Positions 27,630-43,560 of a DNA stretch of 64,000 bases are shown piece after piece (position 1 is the first letter of the stretch; each line of letters begins with the position of its first letter). The notes beneath the pieces were generated by a model. It ran no database searches. It had not been told where the DNA came from and saw only the letters and a list, made by a program, of their open reading frames with translations. The DNA is taken from positions 40,703,986 through 40,767,985 of the forward strand of contig CM047431.1 of assembly GCA_026168455.1 (NCBI GenBank). The letters are read 5' to 3'. Source of the stretch: Theocolax elegans. Its lineage: Eukaryota; Arthropoda; Insecta; Hymenoptera; Cerocephalidae. Made by a program: the position numbers and the translations under genes.

Positions 27630-28670
27630 AATTTTTATTTATTTCGATTCATAGCGGGGTGGATTGAATTCAAATGCATTCTTATACATAAGTACACTCA
27701 TAAATCGGCTAAGAAATCCAAATTTACATTATTTATATTTCGTTCTGTAGCCGGGAGAATTAAATTCAAATTCATTCTTATACGTAAGTACACTCATAAA
27801 TCGGCTAAGAAATCCAAATTTACATTATTTATATTTCGTTCTGTAGCCGGGAGAATTGAACTCAAATGCATTCTTATACATAAGTACACGCATAAACCGG
27901 CTAAGAAATACGAATTTTCAATTTTTTTATATTTCATTCCATAGCCGGGAGAATTGAATTCAAATGCATTCTTATACGTAAGTACATGCATAAACCGGCT
28001 AAGAAATCCAAATTTACATTTTTTTATATTTCGTTCTATAGCCGGGTGGATTGAACTCAAATGCATTCTTATACATAAGTACACGCATAAACCGGCTAAG
28101 AAATCTGAATTTTCCAATTTTTTTATATTTCGTTTCATAGCCTGGTGAATTGAATTCAAACGCACTCTTATACGTAAGTACACGCATAAACCGTCTAAGA
28201 AATCCAAATTTTCATTTTTTTAAATTTCGTTCCATTGCCGGGTGTATTGTATTCAAAGGCAATCTTATACGTAAGTACACGCATAAACCGGCTAAAAAGC
28301 CCTAATTTTCAATTTTTTTATATTTCGTTCTATAGCCGGGTGGATTGAATTCAAATGCATTCTTATACGTAAGTACACGCATAAACCGTCTAAGAAATCC
28401 AAATTTTCATTTTTTTAGATTTCGTTCCATTGCCGGGTGTATTGTATTCAAAGGCAATCTTATACGTAAGTACACGCATAAACCGGCTAAAAAGTCCTAA
28501 TTTTCAATTTTTTTTATTTAGCTCTATAGCCAGGTGGATTGAATTCAAATGCATTCTTATACGTAAGTACACGCATAAACCGGCTAAGAAATCCAAATTT
28601 TCATTTTTTTAGATATCGTTCCATTGCCGGGTGTATTGTATTCAAAGGCAATCTTATACGTAAGTACACG
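27630..28670. repeat. Higher-order block, matched at 31,041-32,085 (offset about 3,411)
   Basis: Two successive monomers with CATTATTTATATTTCGTTCTG and GGGAGAATT, then a monomer run with CCGTCTAAG and AAAAAGCCCTAA, recur in the same order 3,411 bp downstream. The match includes the unusual TTTAGCTCTATAGCC variant near the right end. Confidence 0.8.
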
Positions 28671-30340
28671 CATAAACTGGCTAAAAAGTCCTAATTTCAA
28701 TTTTTTTTTATCTCGATCCATAGCGGGGTGGATTGAATTCAAATGCATTCTTATACATAAGTACACGCATAAATCGGCTAAGAAATCCGAATTTTCAATT
28801 TTTTTATATTTCGTTCCATAGCCGGGTGGATTGAATTCAAACGCACTCTTATACGTAAGTACACGCATAAACCGGCTAAGAAATCCAAATTTTCATTTTT
28901 TTAGATTTCGTTCCATTGCCGGGTGGATTGTATTCAAAGGCAATCTTATAAGTAAATACACGCATAAACCGACTAGGAAGCTTAAATTTTCAATTTTTTT
29001 AGATTTCGTTCCATAGTGGGGTGGATTGAATTCAAAGGTATTCTTATACGTAAGTACACGCATAAACCGGCTAAAAAGCTTAAATTTTCAATTTTTTTTT
29101 ATTTCGATTCATAGCGGGGTGGATTGAATTCAAATGCATTCTTATACATAAGTACACGCATAAACCGGCTAAGAAATCCGAATTTTTAATTTTTTTATAT
29201 TTCGTTCCATAGCCGGGTGGATTGAATTCAAACGCACTCTTATACGTAAGTACACGCATAAACCGGCTAGGAAGCTTAAATTTTCAATTTTTTTAGATTT
29301 CGTTCCATAGTGGGGTGGATTGAATTCAAAGGCATTCTTATACGTAAGTACACGCATAAACCGGCTAAAAAGCTTAAATTTTCAATTTTTTTTTATTTCG
29401 ATTCATAGCGGGGTGGATTGAATTCAAATGCATTCTTATACGTAAGTACACGCATAAACCGGCTAAGAAATCCAAATGTTCATTTTTTTAGATATCGTTC
29501 CATTGCCGGGTGTATTGTATTCAAAGGCAATCTTATACGTAAGTACACGCATAAACTGGCTAAAAAGTCCTAATTTCAATTTTTTTTTATCTCGATCCAT
29601 AGCGGGGTGGATTGAATTCAAATGCATTCTTATACATAAGTACACGCATAAACCGGCTAAGAAATCCGAATTTTCAATTTTTTTATATTTCGTTCCATAG
29701 CCGGGTGGATTGAATTCAAACGCACTCTTATACGTAAGTACACGCATAAACCGGCTAAGAAATCCAAATTTTCATTTTTTAGATTTCGTTCCATTGCCGG
29801 GTGGATTGTATTCAAAGGCAATCTTATAAGTAAATACACGCATAAACCGACTAGGAAGCTTAAATTTTCAATTTTTTTAGATTTCGTTCCATAGTGGGGT
29901 GGATTGAATTCAAAGGTATTCTTATACGTAAGTACACGCATAAACCGGCTAAAAGCTTAAATTTTCAATTTTTTTTTATTTCGATTCATAGCGGGGTGGA
30001 TTGAATTCAAATGCATTCTTATACATAAGTACACGCATAAACCGGCTAAGAAATCCGAATTTTTAATTTTTTTATATTTCGTTCCATAGCCGGGTGGATT
30101 GAATTCAAACGCACTCTTATACGTAAGTACACGCATAAACCGGCTAGGAAGCTTAAATTTTCAATTTTTTTAGATTTCGTTCCATAGTGGGGTGGATTGA
30201 ATTCAAAGGCATTCTTATACGTAAGTACACGCATAAACCGGCTAAAAAGCTTAAATTTTCAATTTTTTTTTATTTCGATTCATAGCGGGGTGGATTGAAT
30301 TCAAATGCATTCTTATACATAAGTACACGCATAAACCGGC
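28580..30340. repeat. Tandem pair of nine-monomer units (period about 877-879 bp)
   Basis: The unit at about 28,580-29,460 is repeated directly at about 29,460-30,340. The shared run includes TAAACTGGCTAAAAAGTCC, TATCTCGATCC, TTATAAGTAAATACACG and GAATTTTTAATTTTTTTATA in the same order. The few differences are single bases or single-base T-run changes. Nine monomers of about 97.5 bp account for the period. Confidence 0.85.
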
Positions 30341-32884
30341 TAAGAAATCCAAATTTTCATTTTTTTAGATTTCGTTCCATTGCCGGGTGGATTGTATTCA
30401 AAGGCAATCTTATAAGTAAATACACGCATAAACCGACTAGGAAGCTTAAATTTTCAATTTTTTTAGATTTCGTTCCATAGTGGGGTGGATTGAATTCAAA
30501 GGTATTCTTATACGTAAGTACACGCATAAACCGGCTAAAAAGCTTAAATTTTCAATTTTTTTATATTTCGTTTCATAGCCGGGTGAATTGAAGTCAAATG
30601 CATTCTTATACATAAGTACACGCATAAACCGGCTAAGAAATCCAAATTTTCATTTTTTTATATTTCGTTTCATAGCCTGGTCAATTGAAGTCAAATGCAT
30701 TCTTATACGTATGTACACGCACAAACCGGCTAATAAATACGAATTTTCAATTTTTTATATTTCGTTCCATAGCCGGGTGGATTGACTTCAAAGGCACTCT
30801 TATACGTAAATACACGCATAAACCGGCTAAGAGATTCATAATTTCAAATTTTTTAATTTCGTTCCACAGCCGGGTGGATTGAATTCAAATGCATTCTTAT
30901 ACATAAGTACACGCATAAACCGGCTAAGAAATCCGAATTTTCAATTTTTTTATATTTCGTTCCATTGCCGGGTGTATTGTATTCAAATGCAATCTTATAC
31001 GTAAGTACACTCATAAACCGACTAGGAAGCTTAAATTTTCAATCTTTATTTATTTCGATTCATAGCGGGGTGGATTGAATTCAAATGCATTCTTATACAT
31101 AAGTACACTCATAAATCGGCTAAGAAATCCAAATTTACATTATTTATATTTCGTTCTGTAGCCGGGAGAATTAAATTCAAATTCATTCTTATACGTAAGT
31201 ACACTCATAAATCGGCTAAGAAATCCAAATTTACATTATTTATATTTCGTTCTGTAGCCGGGAGAATTGAACTCAAATGCATTCTTATACATAAGTACAC
31301 GCATAAACCGGCTAAGAAATACGAATTTTCAATTTTTTTATATTTCATTCCATAGCCGGGAGAATTGAATTCAAATGCATTCTTATACGTAAGTACATGC
31401 ATAAACCGGCTAAGAAATCCAAATTTACATTTTTTTATATTTCGTTCTATAGCCGGGTGGATTGAACTCAAATGCATTCTTATACATAAGTACACGCATA
31501 AACCGGCTAAGAAATCTGAATTTTCCAATTTTTTTATATTTCGTTTCATAGCCTGGTGAATTGAATTCAAACGCACTCTTATACGTAAGTACACGCATAA
31601 ACCGTCTAAGAAATCCAAATTTTCATTTTTTTAGATTTCGTTCCATTGCCGGGTGTATTGTATTCAAAGGCAATCTTATACGTAAGTACACGCATAAACC
31701 GGCTAAAAAGCCCTAATTTTCAATTTTTTTATATTTCGTTCTATAGCCGGGTGGATTGAATTCAAATGCATTCTTATACGTAAGTACACGCATAAACCGT
31801 CTAAGAAATCCAAATTTTCATTTTTTTAGATTTCGTTCCATTGCCGGGTGTATTGTATTCAAAGGCAATCTTATACGTAAGTACACGCATAAACCGGCTA
31901 AAAAAGTCCTAATTTTCAATTTTTTTATATTTAGCTCTATAGCCGGGTGGATTGAATTCAAATGCATTCTTATACGTAAGTACACGCATAAACCGGCTAA
32001 GAAATCCAAATTTCATTTTTTTAGATATCGTTCCATTGCCGGGTGTATTGTATTCAAAGGCAATCTTATACGTAAGTACACGCATAAACCGGCTAAAAAG
32101 CTTAAATTTTCAATTTTTTTTTATTTCGATTCATAGCGGGGTGGATTGAATTCAAATGCATTCTTATACATAAGTACACTCATAAATCGGCTAAGAAATC
32201 CAAATTTACATTATTTATATTTCGTTCTGTAGCCGGGAGAATTGAATTCAAATTCATTCTTATACTAAGTACATGCATAAACCGGCTAAGAAATCCAAAT
32301 TTTCATTTTTTTATATTTCTTTCCATAGCCGGGTGGATTGAATTCAAATGCATTCTTATACGTAAGTACATGCATAACACGGCTAAGAAATCTAAATTTA
32401 CATTTTTTTAATTTCGTTCCACAGCCGGGTGGATTGAACTCAAATGCATTCTTATACATAAGTACACGCATAAACCGGCTAAGAAATCTGAATTTTCCAA
32501 TTTTTTTATATTTCGTTTCATAGCCTGGTGAATTGAATTCAAACGCACTCTTATACGTAAGTACACGCATAAACCGGCTAAAAAGTCCTAATTTTCAATT
32601 TTTTTATATTTCGTTCGATAGCCGGGTGGATTGAATTCAAATGCATTCTTATATGTAAGTACACGCATAAACCGTCTAAGAAATCCAAATTTTCGTTTTT
32701 TTAGATTTCGTTCCAAAGCCGGGAGTATTGTATTCAAGACAATCTTATACGTAAATACACGCAAAAACCGGCTAGAAAGCTTAAATTTTCAATTTTTTTA
32801 TATTTCGTTCCATAGCCGGGTGGATTGAACTCAAATGCATTCTTATACGTAAGTACACGCATAAACCGGCTAAGAAATCCAAAT

Positions 32885-35800
32885 TTTCATTTTTTTAGAT
32901 GTCGTTCCATTGCCGGGTGGATTGAATTCAAGGACAGTCTTATACGTAAATACACGCATAAACCGGATAAGAAGCTTAAATTTTCAATTTTTTTTTAATT
33001 CGATCCATAGCGGGTTGGATTGAATTCAAAGGCATTCTTATACGTAAATACCAGCATAAACCGGCTAAGAAGCTCAAATTTTCAATTTTTTTTTATTTCG
33101 ATCCATAGCGGGGTGGATTGAATTCAAATGCATTCATATACATAAGTACACGCATAAACCGGCTAAGAAATCCGAGTTTTCTTTTTTTTTATATTTCGTT
33201 CCATAGCCGGGTGGATTGAATTCAAATGCATTCTTATACGTAAGTACACGCATATACCGGCTAAGAAATCCGAATTTTCAATTTTTTTTATATTTCGTTC
33301 CATAGCCGGGTGGATTGAATTCAAATGCATTCTTATAGGTAAGTACATGCATAAACCGGCTAAGAAATCCAAAATTTCATTTCTTTATATTTCGTTCCAT
33401 AGCCGGGTGGATTGAATTCAAAGGCATTCTTATACGTAAATACACGCATAAACCGGCTAAGAAGCTTAAATTTTCAATTTTTTTTTAATTCGATCCATAG
33501 CGGGGTGGATTGAATTCAAAGGCATTCTCATACGTAAATGCACGCATAAACCGGCTAGGAAGCTTATATTTTCAATTTTTTTTTAATTCGATCCATAGCG
33601 TGGTGAATTGAATTCAAAGGCATTCTTATACATAAGTACACGCATAAACCGGCTAAAAATCCAAGTTTTCATTTTTTTATATTTCGTTCCATAGCCGGGT
33701 TGATTGAATTCAAAGGCATTCTTATACATAAATACACGCATAAACCGGCTAAGAAATTCAAATTTCCAATTTTTTAAATTTCGTTCCACATCCGGGTGGA
33801 TTGAACTTAAATGCATATTATACCTAAATACACGCATAAACCGGCTAAGAAATCCGAACTTTCAATTTTTTTATATATCGTTCCATTGCCTGGTGTATTG
33901 TATTCAAAGGCAATCTTATACCTAAATACACGCATAAACCGGCTAAGAAATCCGAACTTTCAATTTTTTTATATATCTTTCCATAGCCTGGAGGATTGAA
34001 TTCAAATGCATTCTTATACTTAAGTACACGCATAAACCGGCTAAAAAGTCCTAATTTTCAATTTTTTTATATTTCGTTCCATAGCCGGGTGGATTGTATT
34101 CAAATGTACTCTTATAGATAAGTACACGCATAAACCGGCTAAGAAATCCGAATATTCAATTTTTTTATATTTCGTTCTATAGCCGGGTGGATTGAATTCA
34201 AATGCATTCTTATACGTAAGTACACGCATAAACCGGCTAAGAAATCCAAATTTTCATTTTTTTAGATTTCGGTCCATTGCCTGGTGTATTGTATTCAAAG
34301 GCAATCTTATACGTAAATATACGCATAAACCGACTAGGAAGCTTTAATTTTCAATTTTTTTAGATTTCGTTCCATAGTGGGTTGGATTGAATTCAAAGGC
34401 ATTCTTATACGTAAGTACACTCATAAACCGGCTAAGAAATCCAAATTTACATTTTTTTATATTTCGTTCTATAGCCGGGTGGATTGAACTCAAATGCATT
34501 CTTATACATAAGTACACGCATAAACCGGCTAAGAAATACGAATTTTCAATTTTTTTATATTTCATTCCATAGCCGGGAGAATTGAATTCAAATGCATTCT
34601 TATACGTAAGTACATGCATAAACCGGCTAAGAAATCCAAATTTACATTTTTTTATATTTCGTTCTATAGCCAGGTGGATTGAACTCAAATGCATTCTTAT
34701 ACGTAAGTACACGCATAAACCGGCTAAGAAATCCAAATTTTCATTTTTTTAGATGTCGTTCCATTGCCGGGTGGATTGAATTCAAGGACAGTCTTATACG
34801 TAAATACACGCATAAACCGGCTAAGAGATTCATAATTTCAATTTTTTAAATTTCGTTCCACAGGTGGGTGGATTGATTTCAAATGCATATTTACACCTAA
34901 ATACACGCATAAACCGGCTAAGAAATACGATTTTTCAATTTTTTTATATTTCATTCCAAAGCCGGGAGAATTTTCATTTTTTTATATGTCGTTTCATTGC
35001 TGGGTGGATTGAATTCAAGGACAATCTTATACGTAAATACACGCATAAACCGGATAAGAAGCTTAAATTTTCAATTATTTTTAATTCGATCAATAGCGGG
35101 GTGGATTGATTCAAAGGCATTCTTATACGTGTATACACGCATAAACCGGTTAAGAAGCTTAAATTTTCAATTTTTTTTTTATTTCGATGCATAGCGGGGT
35201 GGATTGATTTCAAATGCATTCTTATACATAAGTACACGCATAAACCGGCTAAGAAATCCGAATTTTCAATTTTTTTATATTTCGTTCCATAGCCGAGTGG
35301 ATTGAATTCAAATGCATTCTTATACGTAAGTACACGCATAAACCGGCTAAGAAATCCAAATTTTCAATTTTTTATATATCTTTCCATAGCCTGGAGGATT
35401 GAATTCAAATGCATTCTTATACGTAAGTACATGCATAAACCGGCTAAGAAATCCAAATTTACATTTTTTTATATTTCTTTCCATAGCCGGGTGGATTGTA
35501 TTCAAATGCATTCTTATACGTAAGTACACGCATAAACCAGCTAAAAAGTCCTAATTTTCAATTTTTTTATATTTCGTTCTATAGCCGGGCGGATTGTATT
35601 CAACTGCATTCTTATACATAAGTACACGCATAAACCGGCTAAGAAATCTGAATTTTCCATTTTTTTTATATTTCTTTCCATAGCCGGGTGGATTGTATTC
35701 AAATGCATTCTTATACGTAAGTACACGCATAAACCGGCTAAAAAGTCCTAATTTTCAATTTTTTTATATTTCGTTCTATAGCCGGGTGGATTGTATTCAT

Positions 35801-36540
35801 TGAACTCAAATGCATTCTTATACGTAAGTACACGCATAAACCGGCTAAGAAATCCAAATTTTCATTTTTTTAGATGTCGTTCCATTGCCGGGTGGATTGA
35901 ATTCAAGGACAGTCTTATACGTAAATACACGCATAAACCGGATAAGAAGCTTAAATTTTCAATTTTTTTTTAATTCGATCCATAGCGGGTTGGATTGAAT
36001 TCAAAGGCATTCTTATACGTAAATACCAGCATAAACCGGCTAAGAAGCTCAAATTTTCAATTTTTTTTTATTTCGATCCATAGCGGGGTGGATTGAATTC
36101 AAATGCATTCATATACATAAGTACACGCATAAACCGGCTAAGAAATCCGAGTTTTCTTTTTTTTATATTTCGTTCCATAGCCGGGTGGATTGAATTCAAA
36201 TGCATTCTTATACGTAAGTACACGCATATACCGGCTAAGAAATCCGAATTTTCAATTTTTTTTATATTTCGTTCCATAGCCGAGTGGATTGAATTCAAAT
36301 GCATTCTTATACGTAAGTACACGCATAAACCGGCTAAGAAATCCAAATTTTCAATTTTTTATATATCTTTCCATAGCCTGGAGGATTGAATTCAAATGCA
36401 TTCTTATACGTAAGTACATGCATAAACCGGCTAAGAAATCCAAATTTACATTTTTTTATATTTCTTTCCATAGCCGGGTGGATTGTATTCAAATGCATTC
36501 TTATACGTAAGTACACGCATAAACCAGCTAAAAAGTCCTA
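32885..36540. repeat. 3.66-kb higher-order repeat unit, copy 1
   Basis: The run beginning with AGATGTCGTTCCATTGCCGG and GGACAGTC is repeated directly from about 36,543, offset 3,657-3,658. Markers include TACCAGCATAAACC, CATATACCGGCTAAG, TTATAGGTAAGTACATGC, GCGTGGTGAATTG and CAGGTGGGTGGATTGATTTC. A sub-run of about 988 bp (about 35.3-36.3 kb) is itself repeated at 36.3, 38.96, 39.95, 46.7 and 47.7 kb. Confidence 0.88.
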
Positions 36541-36542
36541 AT

Positions 36543-39500
36543 TTTCATTTTTTTAGATGTCGTTCCATTGCCGGGTGGATTGAATTCAAGGACAGTCTTA
36601 TACGTAAATACACGCATAAACCGGATAAGAAGCTTAAATTTTCAATTTTTTTTTAATTCGATCCATAGCGGGTTGGATTGAATTCAAAGGCATTCTTATA
36701 CGTAAATACCAGCATAAACCGGCTAAGAAGCTCAAATTTTCAATTTTTTTTTATTTCGATCCATAGCGGGGTGGATTGAATTCAAATGCATTCATATACA
36801 TAAGTACACGCATAAACCGGCTAAGAAATCCGAGTTTTCTTTTTTTTTATATTTCGTTCCATAGCCGGGTGGATTGAATTCAAATGCATTCTTATACGTA
36901 AGTACACGCATATACCGGCTAAGAAATCCGAATTTTCAATTTTTTTTATATTTCGTTCCATAGCCGGGTGGATTGAATTCAAATGCATTCTTATAGGTAA
37001 GTACATGCATAAACCGGCTAAGAAATCCAAAATTTCATTTCTTTATATTTCGTTCCATAGCCGGGTGGATTGAATTCAAAGGCATTCTTATACGTAAATA
37101 CACGCATAAACCGGCTAAGAAGCTTAAATTTTCAATTTTTTTTTAATTCGATCCATAGCGGGGTGGATTGAATTCAAAGGCATTCTCATACGTAAATGCA
37201 CGCATAAACCGGCTAGGAAGCTTATATTTTCAATTTTTTTTTAATTCGATCCATAGCGTGGTGAATTGAATTCAAAGGCATTCTTATACATAAGTACACG
37301 CATAAACCGGCTAAAAATCCAAGTTTTCATTTTTTTATATTTCGTTCCATAGCCGGGTTGATTGAATTCAAAGGCATTCTTATACATAAATACACGCATA
37401 AACCGGCTAAGAAATTCAAATTTCCAATTTTTTAAATTTCGTTCCACATCCGGGTGGATTGAACTTAAATGCATATTATACCTAAATACACGCATAAACC
37501 GGCTAAGAAATCCGAACTTTCAATTTTTTTATATATCGTTCCATTGCCTGGTGTATTGTATTCAAAGGCAATCTTATACCTAAATACACGCATAAACCGG
37601 CTAAGAAATCCGAACTTTCAATTTTTTTATATATCGTTCCATAGCCTGGAGGATTGAATTCAAATGCATTCTTATACTTAAGTACACGCATAAACCGGCT
37701 AAAAAGTCCTAATTTTCAATTTTTTTATATTTCGTTCCATAGCCGGGTGGATTGTATTCAAATGTACTCTTATAGATAAGTACACGCATAAACCGGCTAA
37801 GAAATCCGAATATTCAATTTTTTTATATTTCGTTCTATAGCCGGGTGGATTGAATTCAAATGCATTCTTATACGTAAGTACACGCATAAACCGGCTAAGA
37901 AATCCAAATTTTCATTTTTTTAGATTTCGGTCCATTGCCTGGTGTATTGTATTCAAAGGCAATCTTATACGTAAATATACGCATAAACCGACTAGGAAGC
38001 TTTAATTTTCAATTTTTTTAGATTTCGTTCCATAGTGGGTTGGATTGAATTCAAAGGCATTCTTATACGTAAGTACACTCATAAACCGGCTAAGAAATCC
38101 AAATTTACATTTTTTTATATTTCGTTCTATAGCCGGGTGGATTGAACTCAAATGCATTCTTATACATAAGTACACGCATAAACCGGCTAAGAAATACGAA
38201 TTTTCAATTTTTTATATTTCATTCCATAGCCGGGAGAATTGAATTCAAATGCATTCTTATACGTAAGTACATGCATAAACCGGCTAAGAAATCCAAATTT
38301 ACATTTTTTTATATTTCGTTCTATAGCCAGGTGGATTGAACTCAAATGCATTCTTATACGTAAGTACACGCATAAACCGGCTAAGAAATCCAAATTTTCA
38401 TTTTTTTAGATGTCGTTCCATTGCCGGGTGGATTGAATTCAAGGACAGTCTTATACGTAAATACACGCATAAACCGGCTAAGAGATTCATAATTTCAATT
38501 TTTTAAATTTCGTTCCACAGGTGGGTGGATTGATTTCAAATGCATATTTACACCTAAATACACGCATAAACCGGCTAAGAAATACGATTTTTCAATTTTT
38601 TTATATTTCATTCCAAAGCCGGGAGAATTTTCATTTTTTTATATGTCGTTTCATTGCTGGGTGGATTGAATTCAAGGACAATCTTATACGTAAATACACG
38701 CATAAACCGGATAAGAAGCTTAAATTTTCAATTATTTTTTAATTCGATCAATAGCGGGGTGGATTGATTCAAAGGCATTCTTATACGTGTATACACGCAT
38801 AAACCGGTTAAGAAGCTTAAATTTTCAATTTTTTTTTTATTTCGATGCATAGCGGGGTGGATTGATTTCAAATGCATTCTTATACATAAGTACACGCATA
38901 AACCGGCTAAGAAATCCGAATTTTCAATTTTTTTATATTTCGTTCCATAGCCGAGTGGATTGAATTCAAATGCATTCTTATACGTAAGTACACGCATAAA
39001 CCGGCTAAGAAATCCAAATTTTCAATTTTTTATATATCTTTCCATAGCCTGGAGGATTGAATTCAAATGCATTCTTATACGTAAGTACATGCATAAACCG
39101 GCTAAGAAATCCAAATTTACATTTTTTTATATTTCTTTCCATAGCCGGGTGGATTGTATTCAAATGCATTCTTATACGTAAGTACACGCATAAACCAGCT
39201 AAAAAGTCCTAATTTTCAATTTTTTTATATTTCGTTCTATAGCCGGGCGGATTGTATTCAACTGCATTCTTATACATAAGTACACGCATAAACCGGCTAA
39301 GAAATCTGAATTTTCCATTTTTTTTATATTTCTTTCCATAGCCGGGTGGATTGTATTCAAATGCATTCTTATACGTAAGTACACGCATAAACCGGCTAAA
39401 AAGTCCTAATTTTCAATTTTTTTATATTTCGTTCTATAGCCGGGTGGATTGTATTCATTGAACTCAAATGCATTCTTATACGTAAGTACACGCATAAACC

Positions 39501-42500
39501 GGCTAAGAAATCCAAATTTTCATTTTTTTAGATGTCGTTCCATTGCCGGGTGGATTGAATTCAAGGACAGTCTTATACGTAAATACACGCATAAACCGGA
39601 TAAGAAGCTTAAATTTTCAATTTTTTTTTAATTCGATCCATAGCGGGTTGGATTGAATTCAAAGGCATTCTTATACGTAAATACCAGCATAAACCGGCTA
39701 AGAAGCTCAAATTTTCAATTTTTTTTTATTTCGATCCATAGCGGGGTGGATTGAATTCAAATGCATTCATATACATAAGTACACGCATAAACCGGCTAAG
39801 AAATCCGAGTTTTCTTTTTTTTTATATTTCGTTCCATAGCCGGGTGGATTGAATTCAAATGCATTCTTATACGTAAGTACACGCATATACCGGCTAAGAA
39901 ATCCGAATTTTCAATTTTTTTTATATTTCGTTCCATAGCCGAGTGGATTGAATTCAAATGCATTCTTATACGTAAGTACACGCATAAACCGGCTAAGAAA
40001 TCCAAATTTTCAATTTTTTATATATCTTTCCATAGCCTGGAGGATTGAATTCAAATGCATTCTTATACGTAAGTACATGCATAAACCGGCTAAGAAATCC
40101 AAATTTACATTTTTTTATATTTCTTTCCATAGCCGGGTGGATTGTATTCAAATGCATTCTTATACGTAAGTACACGCATAAACCAGCTAAAAAGTCCTAA
40201 TTTTCAATTTTTTTATATTTCGTTCTATAGCCGGGTGGATTGTATTCAAATGCATTCTTATACATAAGTACACGCATAAACCGGCTAAGAAATCTGAATT
40301 TTCCATTTTTTTTATATTTCTTTCCATAGCCGGGTGGATTGTATTCAAATGCATTCTTATACGTAAGTACACGCATAAACCGGCTAAAAAGTCCTAATTT
40401 TCAATTTTTTTATATTTCGTTCTATAGCCGGGTGGATTGTATTCATTGAACTCAAATGCATTCTTATACGTAAGTACACGCATAAACCGGCTAAGAAATC
40501 CAAATTTTCATTTTTTTAGATGTCGTTCCATTGCCGGGTGGATTGAATTCAAGGACAGTCTTATACGTAAATACACGCATAAACCGGATAAGAAGCTTAA
40601 ATTTTCAATTTTTTTTTAATTCGATCCATAGCGGGTTGGATTGAATTCAAAGGCATTCTTATACGTAAATACCAGCATAAACCGGCTAAGAAGCTCAAAT
40701 TTTCAATTTTTTTTTATTTCGATCCATAGCGGGGTGGATTGAATTCAAATGCATTCATATACATAAGTACACGCATAAACCGGCTAAGAAATCCGAGTTT
40801 TCTTTTTTTTTATATTTCGTTCCATAGCCGGGTGGATTGAATTCAAATGCATTCTTATACGTAAGTACACGCATATACCGGCTAAGAAATCCGAATTTTC
40901 AATTTTTTTTATATTTCGTTCCATAGCCGGGTGGATTGAATTCAAATGCATTCTTATAGGTAAGTACATGCATAAACCGTCTAAGGAATCCAAAATTTCA
41001 TTTCTTTATATTTCGTTCCATAGCCGGGTGGATTGAATTCAAAGGCATTCTTATACGTAAATACACGCATAAACCGGCTAAGAAGCTTAAATTTTCAATT
41101 TTTTTTTAATTCGATCCATAGCGGGGTGGATGGAATTCAAAGGCATTCTCATACGTAAATGCACGCATAAACCGGCTAGGAAGCTTATATTTTCAATTTT
41201 TTTTTAATTCGATCCATAGCGTGGTGAATTGAATTCAAAGGCATTCTTATACATAAGTACACGCATAAACCGGCTAAAAATCCAAGTTTTCATTTTTTTA
41301 TATTTCGTTCCATAGCCGGGTTGATTGAATTCAAAGGCATTCTTATACATAAATACACGCATAAACCGGCTAAGAAATTCAAATTTCCAATTTTTTAAAT
41401 TTCGTTCCACATCCGGGTGGATTGAACTTAAATGCATATTATACCTAAATACACGCATAAACCGGCTAAGAAATCCGAACTTTCAATTTTTTTATATATC
41501 GTTCCATAGCCTGGAGGATTGAATTCAAATGCATTCTTATACTTAAGTACACGCATAAACCGGCTAAAAAGTCCTAATTTTCAATTTTTTTATATTTCGT
41601 TCCATAGCCGGGTGGATTGTATTCAAATGTACTCTTATAGATAAGTACACGCATAAACCGGCTAAGAAATCCGAATATTCAATTTTTTTATATTTCGTTC
41701 TATAGCCGGGTGGATTGAATTCAAATGCATTCTTATACGTAAGTACACGCATAAACCGGCTAAGAAATCCAAATTTTCATTTTTTTAGATTTCGGTCCAT
41801 TGCCTGGTGTATTGTATTCAAAGGCAATCTTATACGTAAATATACGCATAAACCGACTAGGAAGCTTTAATTTTCAATATTTTAGATTTCGTTCCATAGT
41901 GGGTTGGATTGAATTCAAAGGCATTCTTATACGTAAGTACACTCATAAACCGGCTAAGAAATCCAAATTTACATTTTTTTATATTTCGTTCTATAGCCGG
42001 GTGGATTGAACTCAAATGCATTCTTATACATAAGTACACGCATAAACCGGCTAAGAAATACGAATTTTCAATTTTTTTATATTTCATTCCATAGCCGGGA
42101 GAATTGAATTCAAATGCATTCTTATACGTAAGTACATGCATAAACCGGCTAAGAAATCCAAATTTACATTTTTTTATATTTCGTTCTATAGCCGGGTGGA
42201 TTGAACTCAAATGCATTCTTATACGTAAGTACACGCATAAACCGGCTAAGAAATCCAAATTTTCATTTTTTTAGATGTCGTTCCATTGCCGGCGGATTGA
42301 ATTCAAGGACAGTCTTATACGTAAATACACGCATAAACCGGCAAAGAGATTCATAATTTCAATTTTTTTAATTTCGTTCCACAGGTGGGTGGATTGATTT
42401 CAAATGCATATTTACACCTAAATACACGCATAAACCGGCTAAGAAATACGATTTTTCAATTTTTTTATATTTCATTCCAAAGCCGGGAGAATTGAATTCA

Positions 42501-43560
42501 AATGCATTCTTATACGTAAGTACACGCATAAACCGGCTAAGAAATCCAAATTTTCATTTTTTTAGATGTCGTTCCATTGCCGGGTGGATTGAATTCAAGG
42601 ACAGTCTTATACGTAAATACACGCATAAACCGGATAAGAAGCTTAAATTTTCAATTTTTTTTAATTCGATCCATAGCGGGTTGGATTGAATTCAAAGGCA
42701 TTCTTATACGTAAATACCAGCATAAACCGGCTAAGAAGCTTAAATTTTCAATTTTTTTTTATTTCGATCCATAGCGGGGTGGATTGAATTCAAATGCATT
42801 CATATACATAAGTACACGCATAAACCGGCTAAGAAATCCGAATTATCAATTTTTTTATATTTCGTTCCATAGCCGGGTGGATTGAATTCAAATGCATTCT
42901 TATACGTAAGTACACGCATAAACCGGCTAAGAAATCCAAAATTTCATTTCTTTATATTTCGTTCCATAGCCGGGTGGATTGAATTCAAAGGTATTCTTAT
43001 ATGTAAATACACGCATAAACCGGCTAAGAAGCTTAAATTTTCAATTTTTTTTTAATTCGATCCATAGCGGGGTGGATTGAATTTAAAGGCATTCTCATAC
43101 GTAAATACACGCATAAACCGGCTAGGAAGCTTATATTTTCAATTTTTTTTAATTCGATCCATAGCGTGGTGAATTGAATTCAAAGGCATTCTTATACATA
43201 AGTACACGCATAAACCGGCTAAAAATCCAAATTTTCATTTTTTTATATTTCGTTCCATAGCCGGGTTGATTGAATTCAAAGGCATTCTTATACGTAAATA
43301 CACGCATAAACCGGCTAAGAAATTCAAATTTGTAATTTTTAAATTTCGTTCCACATCCGGGTGGATTGAATTTAAATGCATATTATACCTAAATACACGC
43401 ATAAACCGGCTAAGAAATCCGAACTTTCAATTTTTTTATATATCGTTCCATAGCCTGGAGGATTGAATTCAAATGCATTCTTATACTTAAGTACACGCAT
43501 AACCGGCTAAGAAATTCGAATTTTCAATTTTTTTATATTTCGTTCTATAGCCGGGTGGAT
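36543..43560. repeat. 7.7-kb higher-order repeat unit, copy 1
   Basis: This block is repeated at about 44,250-51,290 with offsets from 7,708 to 7,718; blocks such as 40,784-42,258 recur at exactly 7,717-7,718 with almost no change. Its first half is a second copy of the 3.66-kb unit. The near identity makes this the most recently homogenised part of the array. Confidence 0.85.
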